From the NCBI RefSeq assembly GCF_042651485.1, contig NZ_JBHSDH010000013.1:372001-436000 (forward strand): a stretch of DNA of 64,000 nucleotides, given 5' to 3'. This document shows, piece by piece, positions 30,428-39,560 of this stretch. The stretch's first letter is position 1. Every line of letters starts with the position of its first letter. Source of the DNA: Sphingorhabdus_B arenilitoris (GTDB lineage Bacteria; Pseudomonadota; Alphaproteobacteria; Sphingomonadales; Sphingomonadaceae). The notes below the pieces were generated by a model. That model was given only the letters and a program-made list of their open reading frames with translations. It had not been told where the DNA came from and ran no database searches. Position numbers and translations under genes: made by a program.

Positions 30428-32326
30428 ATGAAAAATCTCGTTTCAGTCACTGCTTTGGCTATTGCCGTGATTTCCGCCCCGGCCCATGCGGTTCAAAACG
30501 ACAAAGGGGAAATGATGGGTCAGCAAACCTCGTCTGTCGCAAGCGCCCCTACAGCTGCGGATGCTGACGCTTTTGTTGCCCGCGCAGAAGCAGATTTGCT
30601 GGCCTTTTCCAACGAAGCGCAGCCTGCTTTTTGGCTGCAAGAAACTTATATCAATGAGGATAGCGAGGCAATTGCCGCCAGTTACGGCGAAAAAGGTACC
30701 AAAATGTCGGTGGACCTGGCGCTGGAAGCGGCAAAATATCAGGATGTGAAAGGATTGTCAGCCGAAACAGCCCGAAAGCTCAATATGCTGCGCACCGCGA
30801 TCGTGTTGCCAGCTCCCACCAGCGAAGGGGCGGCAAAGGAATTGGCAGGTATCTCTACCAAATTGTCGGGGATGTATGGCAAGGGTAAAGGAACGCTAAA
30901 AGGCGAGCCGATTAATGGCAGCGATATCGAAGCCAAAATGGGCACCAGCCGCGACCCCGACGAGTTAAAGGAAATGTGGGTCAGTTGGCATGATAATGTC
31001 GGCGCGCCCATGCGGGAGGATTATACGAAGCTTGTGGCTATTGCCAATGCCGGGGCTAAGGAGTTGGGCTATTCCGATACCGGTGCATTATGGCGGTCCA
31101 ACTATGATATGCCTGCGGATGATTTTGCAGCCACGATGGATAAATTATGGTTGGAAGTAAAGCCGCTGTATGACGAGCTTCATACCTTTGTCCGCACCAA
31201 GCTGAATGAGAAATATGGCGATGACGTCCAACCCAAACAGGGTCCGATTCGCGCGGATTTACTTGGAAATATGTGGGCACAGGAATGGGGCGGGATATAC
31301 GATATTGTTGCGCCGCCGGGCAGTGGAGAGCTGGGCTATGATATCGGTGATCTGCTAAAAGCGAAGGGATATACGGAAACATCACCGCAGACCGATGATG
31401 CTGAACGCGGCAAAAGCGAAAAAGAAATGGTAAGGATTGGCGAAGGCTTTTTCTCATCACTGGGCTTTGAACCATTGCCCGAAACTTTCTGGACACGCAG
31501 TCAGTTTATCAAACCGCGTGACCGAGAGGTTGTATGCCATGCCTCGGCTTGGGACTTGGATAATAAGGATGATCTGCGCATCAAAATGTGCATTAAGGTC
31601 AATACCGATGATTTTGTAACAATCCATCACGAGCTCGGGCATAATTACTATCAACGCGCCTATAATGACAAAAGTTATTTACATCTCAACGGTGCCAACG
31701 ATGGATTTCACGAAGCGATTGGCGATATGCTTGCCCTGTCGATTACGCCCGAATATCTTGTGCAAATTGGCTTGATGGATCAATCGCAGGTTCCTGGAGC
31801 AGATAAGGATACCGGACTATTGCTGCGGCAAGCGATGGATAAGGTGGCATTCCTTCCCTTTGGCCTGCTCGTCGACAAATGGCGTTGGGGCGTTTTCAAC
31901 GGCGATATTCCTGCTGATCAATTCAACAAAGGCTGGACAGATTTGCGGCTCAAATATCAAGGTATTGTCCCGCCAGTGGAGAGGGATGAAAGCAAATTTG
32001 ACCCCGGAGCTAAATATCATATTCCGGGGAACACCCCCTATGCTCGCTATTTCTTGGCGCGCATATTGCAATTCCAATTTTACAAAGCTGCTTGCGATGC
32101 TGCTGGATGGAAAGGGCCGCTGCACCGCTGCTCTTTCTATGGCAATAAGGATGTGGGCACCAAATTGAATGCGATGCTGGAAATGGGTGCATCGAAACCA
32201 TGGCCCGATGCGTTGGAAGCGTTCACAGGAACGCGCCAAATGTCCGGCAAGCCGATGATCGAATATTTTGCGCCGCTGATGACATGGCTCAAAAAACAGA
32301 ATAAAGGGAAAACAAAGGGATGGTGA
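30428..32326 (+). CDS. M2-family peptidyl-dipeptidase (ACE-like), exported
   Basis: A zinc metallopeptidase that removes C-terminal dipeptides, the bacterial counterpart of angiotensin-converting enzyme. From the Met at 30428 (632 residues) there is a signal peptide MKNLVSVTALAIAVISAPAHA, so it acts in the periplasm. The zinc site is TIHHELGHNYYQ (HExxH), with the third ligand Glu in DGFHEAIGD about 24 residues later. ANAGAKELGYSDTGALWRSNYDMP is a typical M2 stretch. The frame is open back to 30350, but the ATG after GAGG and the signal peptide decide the start. It overlaps the SIMPL gene by seven bases. Confidence 0.92.
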   Translation: MKNLVSVTALAIAVISAPAHAVQNDKGEMMGQQTSSVASAPTAADADAFVARAEADLLAFSNEAQPAFWLQETYINEDSEAIAASYGEKGTKMSVDLALEAAKYQDVKGLSAETARKLNMLRTAIVLPAPTSEGAAKELAGISTKLSGMYGKGKGTLKGEPINGSDIEAKMGTSRDPDELKEMWVSWHDNVGAPMREDYTKLVAIANAGAKELGYSDTGALWRSNYDMPADDFAATMDKLWLEVKPLYDELHTFVRTKLNEKYGDDVQPKQGPIRADLLGNMWAQEWGGIYDIVAPPGSGELGYDIGDLLKAKGYTETSPQTDDAERGKSEKEMVRIGEGFFSSLGFEPLPETFWTRSQFIKPRDREVVCHASAWDLDNKDDLRIKMCIKVNTDDFVTIHHELGHNYYQRAYNDKSYLHLNGANDGFHEAIGDMLALSITPEYLVQIGLMDQSQVPGADKDTGLLLRQAMDKVAFLPFGLLVDKWRWGVFNGDIPADQFNKGWTDLRLKYQGIVPPVERDESKFDPGAKYHIPGNTPYARYFLARILQFQFYKAACDAAGWKGPLHRCSFYGNKDVGTKLNAMLEMGASKPWPDALEAFTGTRQMSGKPMIEYFAPLMTWLKKQNKGKTKGW

Positions 32327-33204
32327 AAATATCCGCAATTGCGTTAATCTTGGCGCTGTCGTCACCGCTATCGGCAAAGGCGCAGATCGACAAAAGCGAA
32401 ATATTGCTGACTGTTACGGGGACAGGGGTCATAGAACAAAAACCCTCCCTCATTTCCAGCGTTTGCACGATCAGTAAATATGCGGAGACCGAGGATTCGG
32501 CCCGGTCTCAGTTGGCGGTTCAAGTTGCAAAGCTTAGGGTTAAGGCAGCCAGTGTGGATGGCGTTAGTTTTGATTTTTCAAGTCCGGTGATATTGTCTCC
32601 TTCAGATTCTGATCTGGCTATATACGCCGCCGAAGCGGCGGTCGAAGGGGCTGCTGATGCCGCAGCAAGAGCTGCAGATGCCGCTGCCGCACTTGCCGAT
32701 GCCGCCGTCGCCGCCGCAGCAGCTGCAGATACCGCTGTAGCGGTTACCGATGATGTGGTTGAAACAGAGGTTGCTGAAGAAAACAATTATGCTGTTGTTT
32801 CGCAAAAGATCGGCTTTTCGGCAACCACTGGTGAAGCATTTTTATTGGTTAGATCGGCGACTGCAGAAGCAGGCTGCGAAGAAGATTATAGGATGGTAAG
32901 AAATCCGGTGGTAACAGCCCCTAACACTGATGCAGCCAAGCAGGCCGCGATGCAGGCCGCGTTATCTGATGCCGAGCAAAAAGCTATCAACTATGCCGCT
33001 GCGATGAATATGCGGGTTGCGGCCATAGTCGAGGTTGCTGATGTCAATGAAATCCGTGCTTTCATTGGCGATGATATAGCCGAAGCGTTCCTCAGTGAAA
33101 TGAAACGTGATATTTTGCGGGATAAACGCGGCGAGTTAGCCAATAATTTTAATGTCACCACTACGCATGTGTTGTCGGTGAAATATCAGCTTAGCCCCAA
33201 ATAG
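32320..33204 (+). CDS. SIMPL (DUF541) periplasmic protein with Ala-rich insert
   Basis: An exported protein of 294 residues: a signal peptide (MVKISAIALILALSSPLSAKA), then a SIMPL domain beginning ILLTVTGTGVIEQKPSLISS and resuming at NNYAVVSQKIGFSATTGEAF. SIMPL proteins such as E. coli YggE are linked to oxidative-stress resistance, with activity unknown. Residues 103-142 are about two-thirds Ala (26 of 40) with scattered Asp and Glu, an insert I do not expect in the domain. A 17-base near-repeat (32670-32686 and 32721-32737, 51 bases apart) suggests it grew by duplication. The overlap with the M2 peptidase suggests cotranslation. Confidence 0.75.
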   Translation: MVKISAIALILALSSPLSAKAQIDKSEILLTVTGTGVIEQKPSLISSVCTISKYAETEDSARSQLAVQVAKLRVKAASVDGVSFDFSSPVILSPSDSDLAIYAAEAAVEGAADAAARAADAAAALADAAVAAAAAADTAVAVTDDVVETEVAEENNYAVVSQKIGFSATTGEAFLLVRSATAEAGCEEDYRMVRNPVVTAPNTDAAKQAAMQAALSDAEQKAINYAAAMNMRVAAIVEVADVNEIRAFIGDDIAEAFLSEMKRDILRDKRGELANNFNVTTTHVLSVKYQLSPK

Positions 33205-33210
33205 CTTTTG

Positions 33211-34656
33211 TCACCGAAATGGTGGTTCGTTGAACGCGCGTAATTTGCGGCTGTGTAGACTGTTGCCTGCTTCTCTTAGCAGGTTGCAGGTTTGGATGCC
33301 TATTTGCAAATGGGCGGCGATGGCTTCTTCGTAGAAACGGTTGGCCTGACCCGGTAGCTTTATCTCCCCATGGATGGGTTTGTCCGATACGCATAGCAGT
33401 GTGCCATAGGGCACACGAAACCGGTATCCTTGCGCCGCGATGGTTGCCGACTCCATATCGATCCCGATCGCGCGAGACTGTGAGAACCGAAGGGCAGAGG
33501 CCGAATAGCGCAATTCCCAGTTGCGGTCATCTGTGGTGACCACGGTGCCGGTTCGCATCCGCCGTTTCAAATCTGCGCCGCTTGTCCCCGATACTTGCTC
33601 TGCCGCCTGTGCCAATGCTTGCTGCACCTCGGCAATGGGCGGAATGGGTATTTCGGGGGGCAGGACCTGATCGAGGATATTATCATCGCGCAAATAGGCA
33701 TGGGCAAGGACATAGTCGCCGATCCGCTGAGTCTCGCGCAATCCGCCGCAATGGCCGATCATCAGCCACGCTTCGGGGCGTAACACGGCGAGGTGGTCGC
33801 AAATGGTTTTGGCATTGGACGGCCCGACGCCGATGTTCACTAAAGTGATGCCCACCGCGTTGTCGGCGATGAGGTGGTAGGCGGGCATTTGGTGGCGGCG
33901 CCATGTGCTGTCGGCGACCAATTGCGCGGCATTATCGGTATGCTTATCGACGAATAGCCCGCCTGCACCCGACAGCGCGAGATAGTTTCCATCGCCCACT
34001 TGAGCGCAGGCCCAGTCAACAAATTCATCGACATAGCGGTGATAGTTCGTAAATAGTATGAAGCGTTGAAAATGTTCCGGCGGGGTGCCCGTATAGTGCC
34101 GCAGCCGGGCGAGCGAGAAATCGGTGCGCAGCGCATCGAACAAGGCGAGCGGCGAACCGCCATTCTGGGCCACGTCAAACATCCCATCAGCAATTTCATC
34201 ACCAATATCGGCAAGTTCAGTGGTTGGAAAATAGCGGGCCAGTTCCACCGGGCTGACATCCCCTAGGTCCAAATCAGCGCTGCCGTCGAGGACATAGGGG
34301 AACGGAATTTCCTGTCTGCTACGGCCAATTTCTACTTTAATTTCATACTGTTCCAGCAAAAGATCAAGCTGGCTGGCGAGATATTTGGCGAATAGCTGCG
34401 GCTGTGTCACGGTGGTGCGATAGACCCCCGGCTTTTCCATTCGGCCAAAAGCAAGGTTCAAAATATTATCTTTTTGCCCGCCCTGATACTGGGTGATAAT
34501 TTCGGGATAGGCATAGTCGAAGTTGCCGCGTGCCGCCTCGTCGGGCACTTTCCGGCTTTTGAGATAGTCGGCAATGGCGCTGCGAAGACGGTCAACAGCG
34601 GCTTCATAGGCGGCGATTATGTCTTGGACGATATGGTTTGCTTGATCGGATGCCAT
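33211..34656 (-). CDS. amn: AMP nucleosidase
   Basis: Splits AMP into adenine and ribose 5-phosphate, regulating adenylate levels. The 481 residues match the Amn layout: an N-terminal AMP-nucleosidase domain (DIIAAYEAAVDRLRSAIADYL to about 180), then the phosphorylase-like catalytic domain with HLIADNAVGITLVNIGVGPSNAKTICDHLAVLRPEAWLMIGHCGGLR and AIGIDMESATIAAQGYRFRVPYGTLLCVSDKP, where MESA is the nucleosidase/phosphorylase motif. It ends six bases from the convergent SIMPL gene, with no room for a terminator between them. Confidence 0.92.
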   Translation of the reverse strand: MASDQANHIVQDIIAAYEAAVDRLRSAIADYLKSRKVPDEAARGNFDYAYPEIITQYQGGQKDNILNLAFGRMEKPGVYRTTVTQPQLFAKYLASQLDLLLEQYEIKVEIGRSRQEIPFPYVLDGSADLDLGDVSPVELARYFPTTELADIGDEIADGMFDVAQNGGSPLALFDALRTDFSLARLRHYTGTPPEHFQRFILFTNYHRYVDEFVDWACAQVGDGNYLALSGAGGLFVDKHTDNAAQLVADSTWRRHQMPAYHLIADNAVGITLVNIGVGPSNAKTICDHLAVLRPEAWLMIGHCGGLRETQRIGDYVLAHAYLRDDNILDQVLPPEIPIPPIAEVQQALAQAAEQVSGTSGADLKRRMRTGTVVTTDDRNWELRYSASALRFSQSRAIGIDMESATIAAQGYRFRVPYGTLLCVSDKPIHGEIKLPGQANRFYEEAIAAHLQIGIQTCNLLREAGNSLHSRKLRAFNEPPFR

Positions 34657-34691
34657 CGATGATATGTGTCACTTTCCGCCAATTGTGCAAG

Positions 34692-34723
34692 AAAAAAGGG
34701 CGGAAGGTTGAAGCCCGCCGCCC
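34692..34723 (-). terminator. Rho-independent terminator after the peroxiredoxin gene
   Basis: On the minus strand GGGCGG pairs with CCGCCC over a 14-base loop and is followed by six T. It separates the peroxiredoxin from amn downstream on the same strand. Confidence 0.8.
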
Positions 34724-34758
34724 AATTTGATGTTTCAACGAGTGAATGCCGTAAATGC

Positions 34759-35238
34759 TTACATCTGCTCCAGCATATGTTCAGCAGAGCTGACCTTAAA
34801 ATCGCCGGGCGCTTCGACATTTAACTGTTCTACGACGCCGTCATTGACCAGCATCGAATAACGCTGGCTGCGCTTTCCCATGCCAAAACCGCTGCCGTCC
34901 ATGGTCAGGCCAACCGCTTCTGCAAATTCACCATTGCCGTCGGCCAGCATGGTAATCAGGTCCGAACCGCCCGCTTTATTCCATGCGCCCAAAACAAACG
35001 CATCATTCACAGCAGTGCAGACGATTTCATCGACGCCGTGGGCTTTTAATTCGTCCGCTTTTTCTACAAAGCCGGGCAAATGCTTGGCTGAACAGGTTGG
35101 TGTGAAAGCACCGGGAACAGAGAATAATGCGACTTTGCGTCCGGCAAAAAATTCGCCAGATTGCACTTGCTGCGGCCCTTCGGCGGTTGCTTTTACCATT
35201 TTTACATCGGGGAGCTTGTCGCCAACTGAAATTGTCAT
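34759..35238 (-). CDS. Peroxiredoxin (Prx5-type, redoxin family)
   Basis: A thiol peroxidase reducing hydrogen peroxide and organic peroxides, with electrons from thioredoxin or glutathione. The peroxidatic Cys49 lies in VPGAFTPTCSAKHLPGF, a Prx5 signature. A second Cys at about 74 (DEIVCTAVNDAFVLGAW) is present but is not the usual resolving Cys of plant-type Prx5. The length of 159 is right. No fused glutaredoxin domain is present, unlike some bacterial Prx5. The ATG lies about 177 bases from the divergent ahcY. Confidence 0.9.
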   Translation of the reverse strand: MTISVGDKLPDVKMVKATAEGPQQVQSGEFFAGRKVALFSVPGAFTPTCSAKHLPGFVEKADELKAHGVDEIVCTAVNDAFVLGAWNKAGGSDLITMLADGNGEFAEAVGLTMDGSGFGMGKRSQRYSMLVNDGVVEQLNVEAPGDFKVSSAEHMLEQM

Positions 35239-35325
35239 GGGGTCGTCCTTTTTCGTGAGTGATAATCCACCCGCTATGTGGGGCGCGGGCGGGGGAAGTC
35301 AAGGCGGATTGATGTCAGGAAAATC

Positions 35326-35345
35326 ATATAAAGGAATCTTTATAT
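35326..35345. promoter_or_regulatory. 20-bp palindrome upstream of ahcY, candidate SAH/SAM regulator site
   Basis: ATATAAAG-GAAT-CTTTATAT is a perfect 8-bp inverted repeat 70 bases before the ahcY start. It resembles sites described for ArsR-type regulators of S-adenosylmethionine/S-adenosylhomocysteine metabolism in proteobacteria (SahR/SamR), from memory rather than by search. It could also act on the divergent peroxiredoxin gene. Confidence 0.55.
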
Positions 35346-35415
35346 TTGATTTTGGCGAGGAGGCACGTTAGGGGCAGTGCCAATCTCAAATCCCATTTTA
35401 CCGGAGACTGACCGA

Positions 35416-36807
35416 ATGTCTTTCAACGACTATGTAATTGCCGATATCAGCCTTGCCGATTTTGGCCGTAAAGAATTGAATATTGCCGAAACCGAAATGC
35501 CGGGCCTGATGGCCCTGCGCGAAGAATATGGCGCGGCGCAACCTTTGAAAGGCGCGCGTATCGTTGGTTCGCTGCATATGACGATCCAAACCGGCGTGTT
35601 GATTGAGACACTCGTTGCGCTAGGCGCTGAAGTGCGCTGGGCAACCTGCAATATCTTTTCAACCCAAGATCATGCCGCTGCGGCAATAGCGGCGCAGGAT
35701 ATTCCAGTTTTCGCGGTAAAGGGTGAAAGCCTTGCTGATTATTGGGATTATGTTGGCCGCATTTTCGATTGGGGTGATATCACCGCTAACATCATTCTCG
35801 ACGATGGCGGCGATGCGACTGCTTTTGCGCTTTGGGGTGCAAAGCTGGAGCGCGGCGAAAGCTTTGGCGAGCCAGAGAATGAAGAAGAAGTCGAAATGCA
35901 GCGTGCCGTAAAAGAATTTGTCGCGCGCAAACCCGGCTATCTGACCGAAACTGTAAAGAACCTGCACGGCGTTTCAGAGGAAACCACCACTGGCGTTCAC
36001 CGTTTATATGAGATTGCAAAGCGCGGTGAATTGCCGTTCCCTGCGATCAATGTGAATGACAGCGTCACCAAATCGAAATTTGACAATCTGTATGGTTGCC
36101 GGGAATCGCTGGTCGACGCGATCCGCCGGGCGACCGATGTGATGTTGTCGGGCAAGGTGGCCTGTGTCGCTGGTTATGGCGATGTGGGTAAAGGTTCAGC
36201 GGCGTCACTGCGTCAGGGCGGCGCCCGCGTCATGGTTACCGAAATCGATCCCATCTGCGCGTTGCAAGCGGCAATGGACGGCTATGAAGTTGTTAGCATG
36301 GATGACGCGGTTAAACGCTGTGATATTTTCTGCACCGCGACCGGCAATGCCGACGTGATCACCGCCGAGCATATGAAAAATATGAAGCCGATGAGCATCG
36401 TCTGCAACATTGGCCATTTTGACAGCGAAATCCAAATTGGCGCATTGTCCAATTATGATTGGGACGAGATTAAGCCTGGCACAGACATGGTAACCTTCCC
36501 CGATGGCAATAAGATATTGGTGTTGGCAAAGGGCCGCTTGGTCAATCTGGGTTGTGCAACCGGGCATCCGTCTTTTGTGATGTCGGCGAGCTTTACCAAC
36601 CAAGTGTTGGCGCAGATTGAATTATTCACCAAGGGCGATGAATATGAGAATAAGGTCTATGTCCTGCCCAAGCATCTGGACGAAAAAGTAGCCATGCTGC
36701 ATCTTGAAAAACTGGGTGCGAAGCTGAGCAGCCTCTCTGAAAAACAGGCCAAATATATTGGCGTTCCCGTCGAGGGACCATTTAAGCCAGATCATTACCG
36801 CTATTGA
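35416..36807 (+). CDS. ahcY: Adenosylhomocysteinase (SAH hydrolase)
   Basis: Splits S-adenosylhomocysteine into adenosine and homocysteine, recycling the methyl cycle. The 463-residue protein starts MSFNDYVIADISLADFGRKE. It shows IVGSLHMTIQTGVLIETL, LDDGGDATAF, the NAD-binding GYGDVGKGSAASLRQGGARVMVTEIDP, and the end PFKPDHYRY, which is diagnostic of the family. The length and C-terminus are typical of the bacterial type. An upstream GTG at 35377 would add 13 residues, but the ATG at 35416 aligns with the family. A palindrome 70 bases upstream may regulate it. Confidence 0.97.
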   Translation: MSFNDYVIADISLADFGRKELNIAETEMPGLMALREEYGAAQPLKGARIVGSLHMTIQTGVLIETLVALGAEVRWATCNIFSTQDHAAAAIAAQDIPVFAVKGESLADYWDYVGRIFDWGDITANIILDDGGDATAFALWGAKLERGESFGEPENEEEVEMQRAVKEFVARKPGYLTETVKNLHGVSEETTTGVHRLYEIAKRGELPFPAINVNDSVTKSKFDNLYGCRESLVDAIRRATDVMLSGKVACVAGYGDVGKGSAASLRQGGARVMVTEIDPICALQAAMDGYEVVSMDDAVKRCDIFCTATGNADVITAEHMKNMKPMSIVCNIGHFDSEIQIGALSNYDWDEIKPGTDMVTFPDGNKILVLAKGRLVNLGCATGHPSFVMSASFTNQVLAQIELFTKGDEYENKVYVLPKHLDEKVAMLHLEKLGAKLSSLSEKQAKYIGVPVEGPFKPDHYRY

Positions 36808-36838
36808 TCGTTTCAAACGCATAAGTTTCCGGCCTCTT

Positions 36839-37103
36839 AGGGTCAGGACCTATTAATTGCGCGTCTGAGGCAAAGAAATGGCGAACATATTGGATGAAAG
36901 CATCCGCCGCGAACAGTGGTTCTGTTTGCAAGGATGCTTTTATTCGAGATGGAAGCCATTTCTTTGTCCCATAGGATTTGGTCAATTTTGCCCAGACCTG
37001 CGTCAAAGAACCTTGCATTAGCAGGCTAGTGCAGCGGCTCTTTTCCTAGGTCTGAACAAAATTGACTCAAACCTCAGGCGCGCAATTAATAGGTCCTGAC
37101 CCT
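36839..37103. mobile_element. 265-bp MITE-like element with nested palindromes
   Basis: The 368 bases between ahcY and divL hold no gene but a palindromic element. Its ends are a perfect 25-bp inverted repeat (36839-36863 and 37079-37103, opening AGGGTCAGGACCTATTAATT), extending to 32 bp with one mismatch. Two inner hairpins follow: CAAAGAAATGGC at 36871-36882 with its complement at 36955-36966, and GTCAATTTTG..CAGACCT at 36981-36999 with 37048-37066. A 10-of-11 direct repeat TCCGGNCTCTT flanks it (36828-36838, 37108-37118), though the right copy is four bases away from the end. It carries no transposase and looks non-autonomous, possibly related to REP elements of RAYT transposases. Confidence 0.72.
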
Positions 37104-37217
37104 GGGGTCCGGACTCTTATTTGAGCCCGCAAAAATGGCGGACTGCGTCAATGTGCCATTGCATCTTTATGGTCAGTGGATAGAAGCATATCCTATGTTT
37201 CGGGATTATCGGCACAA

Positions 37218-39560
37218 ATGAATATGGACGGCCTTTCCACCGCAATCATCGGCTTGCTGTTGGCGGTGTGGTTGGTCGTGGCGACGGTCGCGATATGGTA
37301 TGGCCTGTCGCTGCGCCGAAAAGCTGCCAAATCACTGCGGCAAACGGCGCGGCTTGGGCGGTTGCTTGAAACTGCTCCTGCTGTTCCGGTCGTTGTGCGC
37401 GGCGATGGCCGGATCGAGGCTTCGGATCGTTTTTCGCGGCTGTTGGGGCTTGGCAATACGGCTCAGATCCTTGCGGACTTGAGCGGTGATGACCAATGCG
37501 GGCTTTTGCCCGATGATTATGCAGATCTGGACGGAAAAATCCGCGAAACACAGCGAACCGGAAGCAGTTTTACACAGGCGCTGCGTATTGCTGGTTCGGA
37601 CCGCCGGATGTTGGTCATTGGCGGTATCGCAGATCCGGTTATCTACCCCAATGGCGCCGCGTTATTATGGTTTTTCGATCTCACCGACAATTTGCGCGAA
37701 TGGGAAAAGGTAAAGCATGAGGCGGAGGACGCAAAGGCAGCCTTTGCCGCGATCAGCGGCCTGATCGAAGAGGCGCCAATGCCGATGTGGCATCGCGGCC
37801 CCGATTACCGGCTGAATTTCGTCAACAGGGCCTATGTGAAGGCTGTTGGCGCGCAGAATAACGTGGACGCCGTTGAACAAGGTATGGAATTGATCGAGGA
37901 TAGCGATGGTCATTCCGAAATGGAGCTGGCCGCTGCTGCCCTGCAATCTGGTCAAGTGCAGGAACGGCAAGTTTCCTCCACGGTGGATGGTAACCGGCGG
38001 CAAATGCGCGTGTTTGATATCCCATTGGGCGCGGCGGGCGTCGGCGGGCTTGCTGTCGATATTCAGGATTTATCCGATGCGCAGCGACAATATCGCAGGC
38101 TAGCGGATGCGCAGCGTGATTTGCTTGATATGATGTCAGCAGGCGTGGCGCAATTTGATGCGGACCGCACGCTCAGCTTTGCAAATTTGCCTTTTCAGCG
38201 GCTGTTTGCGCTGCGCGATAACTGGCTGGCCGATAAGCCAGAATTTGCGCGGTTGCTCGACCGGATGCGAGAGAATAGCAAAATTCCCGAAGTCCGGGAT
38301 TTTCCCGAATGGCGCAGCGACAAGGAAAATTGGTTCCGCGCCGCCAATCCCAACGAAGAAAACTGGCTATTGCCCGATGGCACGCATTTGCGCGTTTTGG
38401 CGCAGCCAATGCCGGGCGGCGGTTTACTGTTGATTTTTGAAGACCGCACCGAACAGGCGCAATTGGCAAGCGCGCGCGACACTTTGCTGCGGGTTCGCAC
38501 GGCAACTTTCGACAATCTGTTTGAATCGGTTGCGGTATTTGCGGCCGATGGGCGGCTGAGCATATGGAATCGCCGTTTCGCCGATATTTGGGGCCTAGAG
38601 GAGGAATTGCTTGGCCGTCATCCGCGGCTTGATGAATTGCTGCCGATATTGGCAAATCTGCTTAAAAAACCAGCGCAAATATCTGTTATCGCAGAAATAT
38701 TACGAATGACTACGGCGAATAGGGAGCAACGCAAAAGCCGCGTTTCCTTTGCTGATGGGCGGATATTTCAGATATCGACTGTCCCATTGCCCGACGGCAA
38801 TGCGCTATTCACCATGCTGGATATGACCGACAGCGTCGAAGTGGAACAGGCGCTGCGGCAACGCAATGAGGCTTTGTCGGAGGCCGATGCGGTGAAGAGC
38901 AAATTCCTCGCCAATATGAGCTATGAATTCCGCACCCCGCTGACATCGATCAGCGGATTTGCCGATTTGCTGAAAGCGGGCATCGCGGGCGAATTGAACG
39001 CGCAAGCGATGGAATATGTCGAGGCGATTGCAACATCCGCCGACCGTCTGTCGCAGCAGATTAACACGGTATTGGATTATAGCCAGATACAGGTGGGCGC
39101 GCTTCCCATTGCGAAGGAGCCGGTCGATGTTACCGCGCTGCTAACCGAATTGGTCGCGGAACATGCAGAGCTTGCCGCTAGCCGGGGTGTCAATGTTGAA
39201 CTGGATCTTTCGGATGCGCCCGGAATAGTGCCCGGCGATGCGCGCCGATTGACGCAGGCCATAGGGCATATTCTCGACAATGCGCTGCGGTATGGCCGGG
39301 AAGATGGGCGGGTGTTAATCGTGACCCAGAATGAGAGAGCAATGCTGTCGATTATCATATCCGATGATGGTCCAGGGATGAATGATAAAGACAGGTCCGC
39401 CGTATTTGATACCTATGCCCGCAGAGCAAAAGATAGCGGCGATAAAGGCCTCGGCCTTCCGCTCGCAAGGCAGTTGATCGAATCGCATGGCGGCAATCTG
39501 GAGCTATTTTCACAGCTCGGTGAGGGAACCAGCGTCGTTATGCGGTTGCCGCGCGCATGA
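37218..39560 (+). CDS. divL: DivL-type sensor kinase homologue (Tyr replaces the phospho-His)
   Basis: DivL regulates CckA, and through ChpT the master regulator CtrA, in alphaproteobacteria. A membrane helix lies at about residues 7-30, then several PAS-like segments (around 60-150, 180-290, 300-400, 430-520). The dimerisation box reads SKFLANMSYEFRTPLTSISGFADLL, with Tyr569 where kinases have His; this is the DivL hallmark. The ATPase domain follows (LDNALRYGREDG, SDDGPGMN, KGLGLPLARQLIESHGG). From the Met at 37218 it has 780 residues, close to the Caulobacter protein. A GTG at 37176 would add 14. Its stop overlaps tsaE by ATGA. Confidence 0.85.
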   Translation: MNMDGLSTAIIGLLLAVWLVVATVAIWYGLSLRRKAAKSLRQTARLGRLLETAPAVPVVVRGDGRIEASDRFSRLLGLGNTAQILADLSGDDQCGLLPDDYADLDGKIRETQRTGSSFTQALRIAGSDRRMLVIGGIADPVIYPNGAALLWFFDLTDNLREWEKVKHEAEDAKAAFAAISGLIEEAPMPMWHRGPDYRLNFVNRAYVKAVGAQNNVDAVEQGMELIEDSDGHSEMELAAAALQSGQVQERQVSSTVDGNRRQMRVFDIPLGAAGVGGLAVDIQDLSDAQRQYRRLADAQRDLLDMMSAGVAQFDADRTLSFANLPFQRLFALRDNWLADKPEFARLLDRMRENSKIPEVRDFPEWRSDKENWFRAANPNEENWLLPDGTHLRVLAQPMPGGGLLLIFEDRTEQAQLASARDTLLRVRTATFDNLFESVAVFAADGRLSIWNRRFADIWGLEEELLGRHPRLDELLPILANLLKKPAQISVIAEILRMTTANREQRKSRVSFADGRIFQISTVPLPDGNALFTMLDMTDSVEVEQALRQRNEALSEADAVKSKFLANMSYEFRTPLTSISGFADLLKAGIAGELNAQAMEYVEAIATSADRLSQQINTVLDYSQIQVGALPIAKEPVDVTALLTELVAEHAELAASRGVNVELDLSDAPGIVPGDARRLTQAIGHILDNALRYGREDGRVLIVTQNERAMLSIIISDDGPGMNDKDRSAVFDTYARRAKDSGDKGLGLPLARQLIESHGGNLELFSQLGEGTSVVMRLPRA

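Noticed and set aside
35239..35415. SAH or SAM riboswitch upstream of ahcY
   Set aside because: GAGGAGGCACG and GCAGTGCC look superficially like SAH riboswitch pieces, but the conserved core and pseudoknot pairing are not found. A protein-binding palindrome explains the region better.
36782..37018. 78-residue minus-strand ORF inside the palindromic element
   Set aside because: It runs through the inverted repeats and the ahcY end, and no transposase motif is visible. Its openness follows from the repeat composition.
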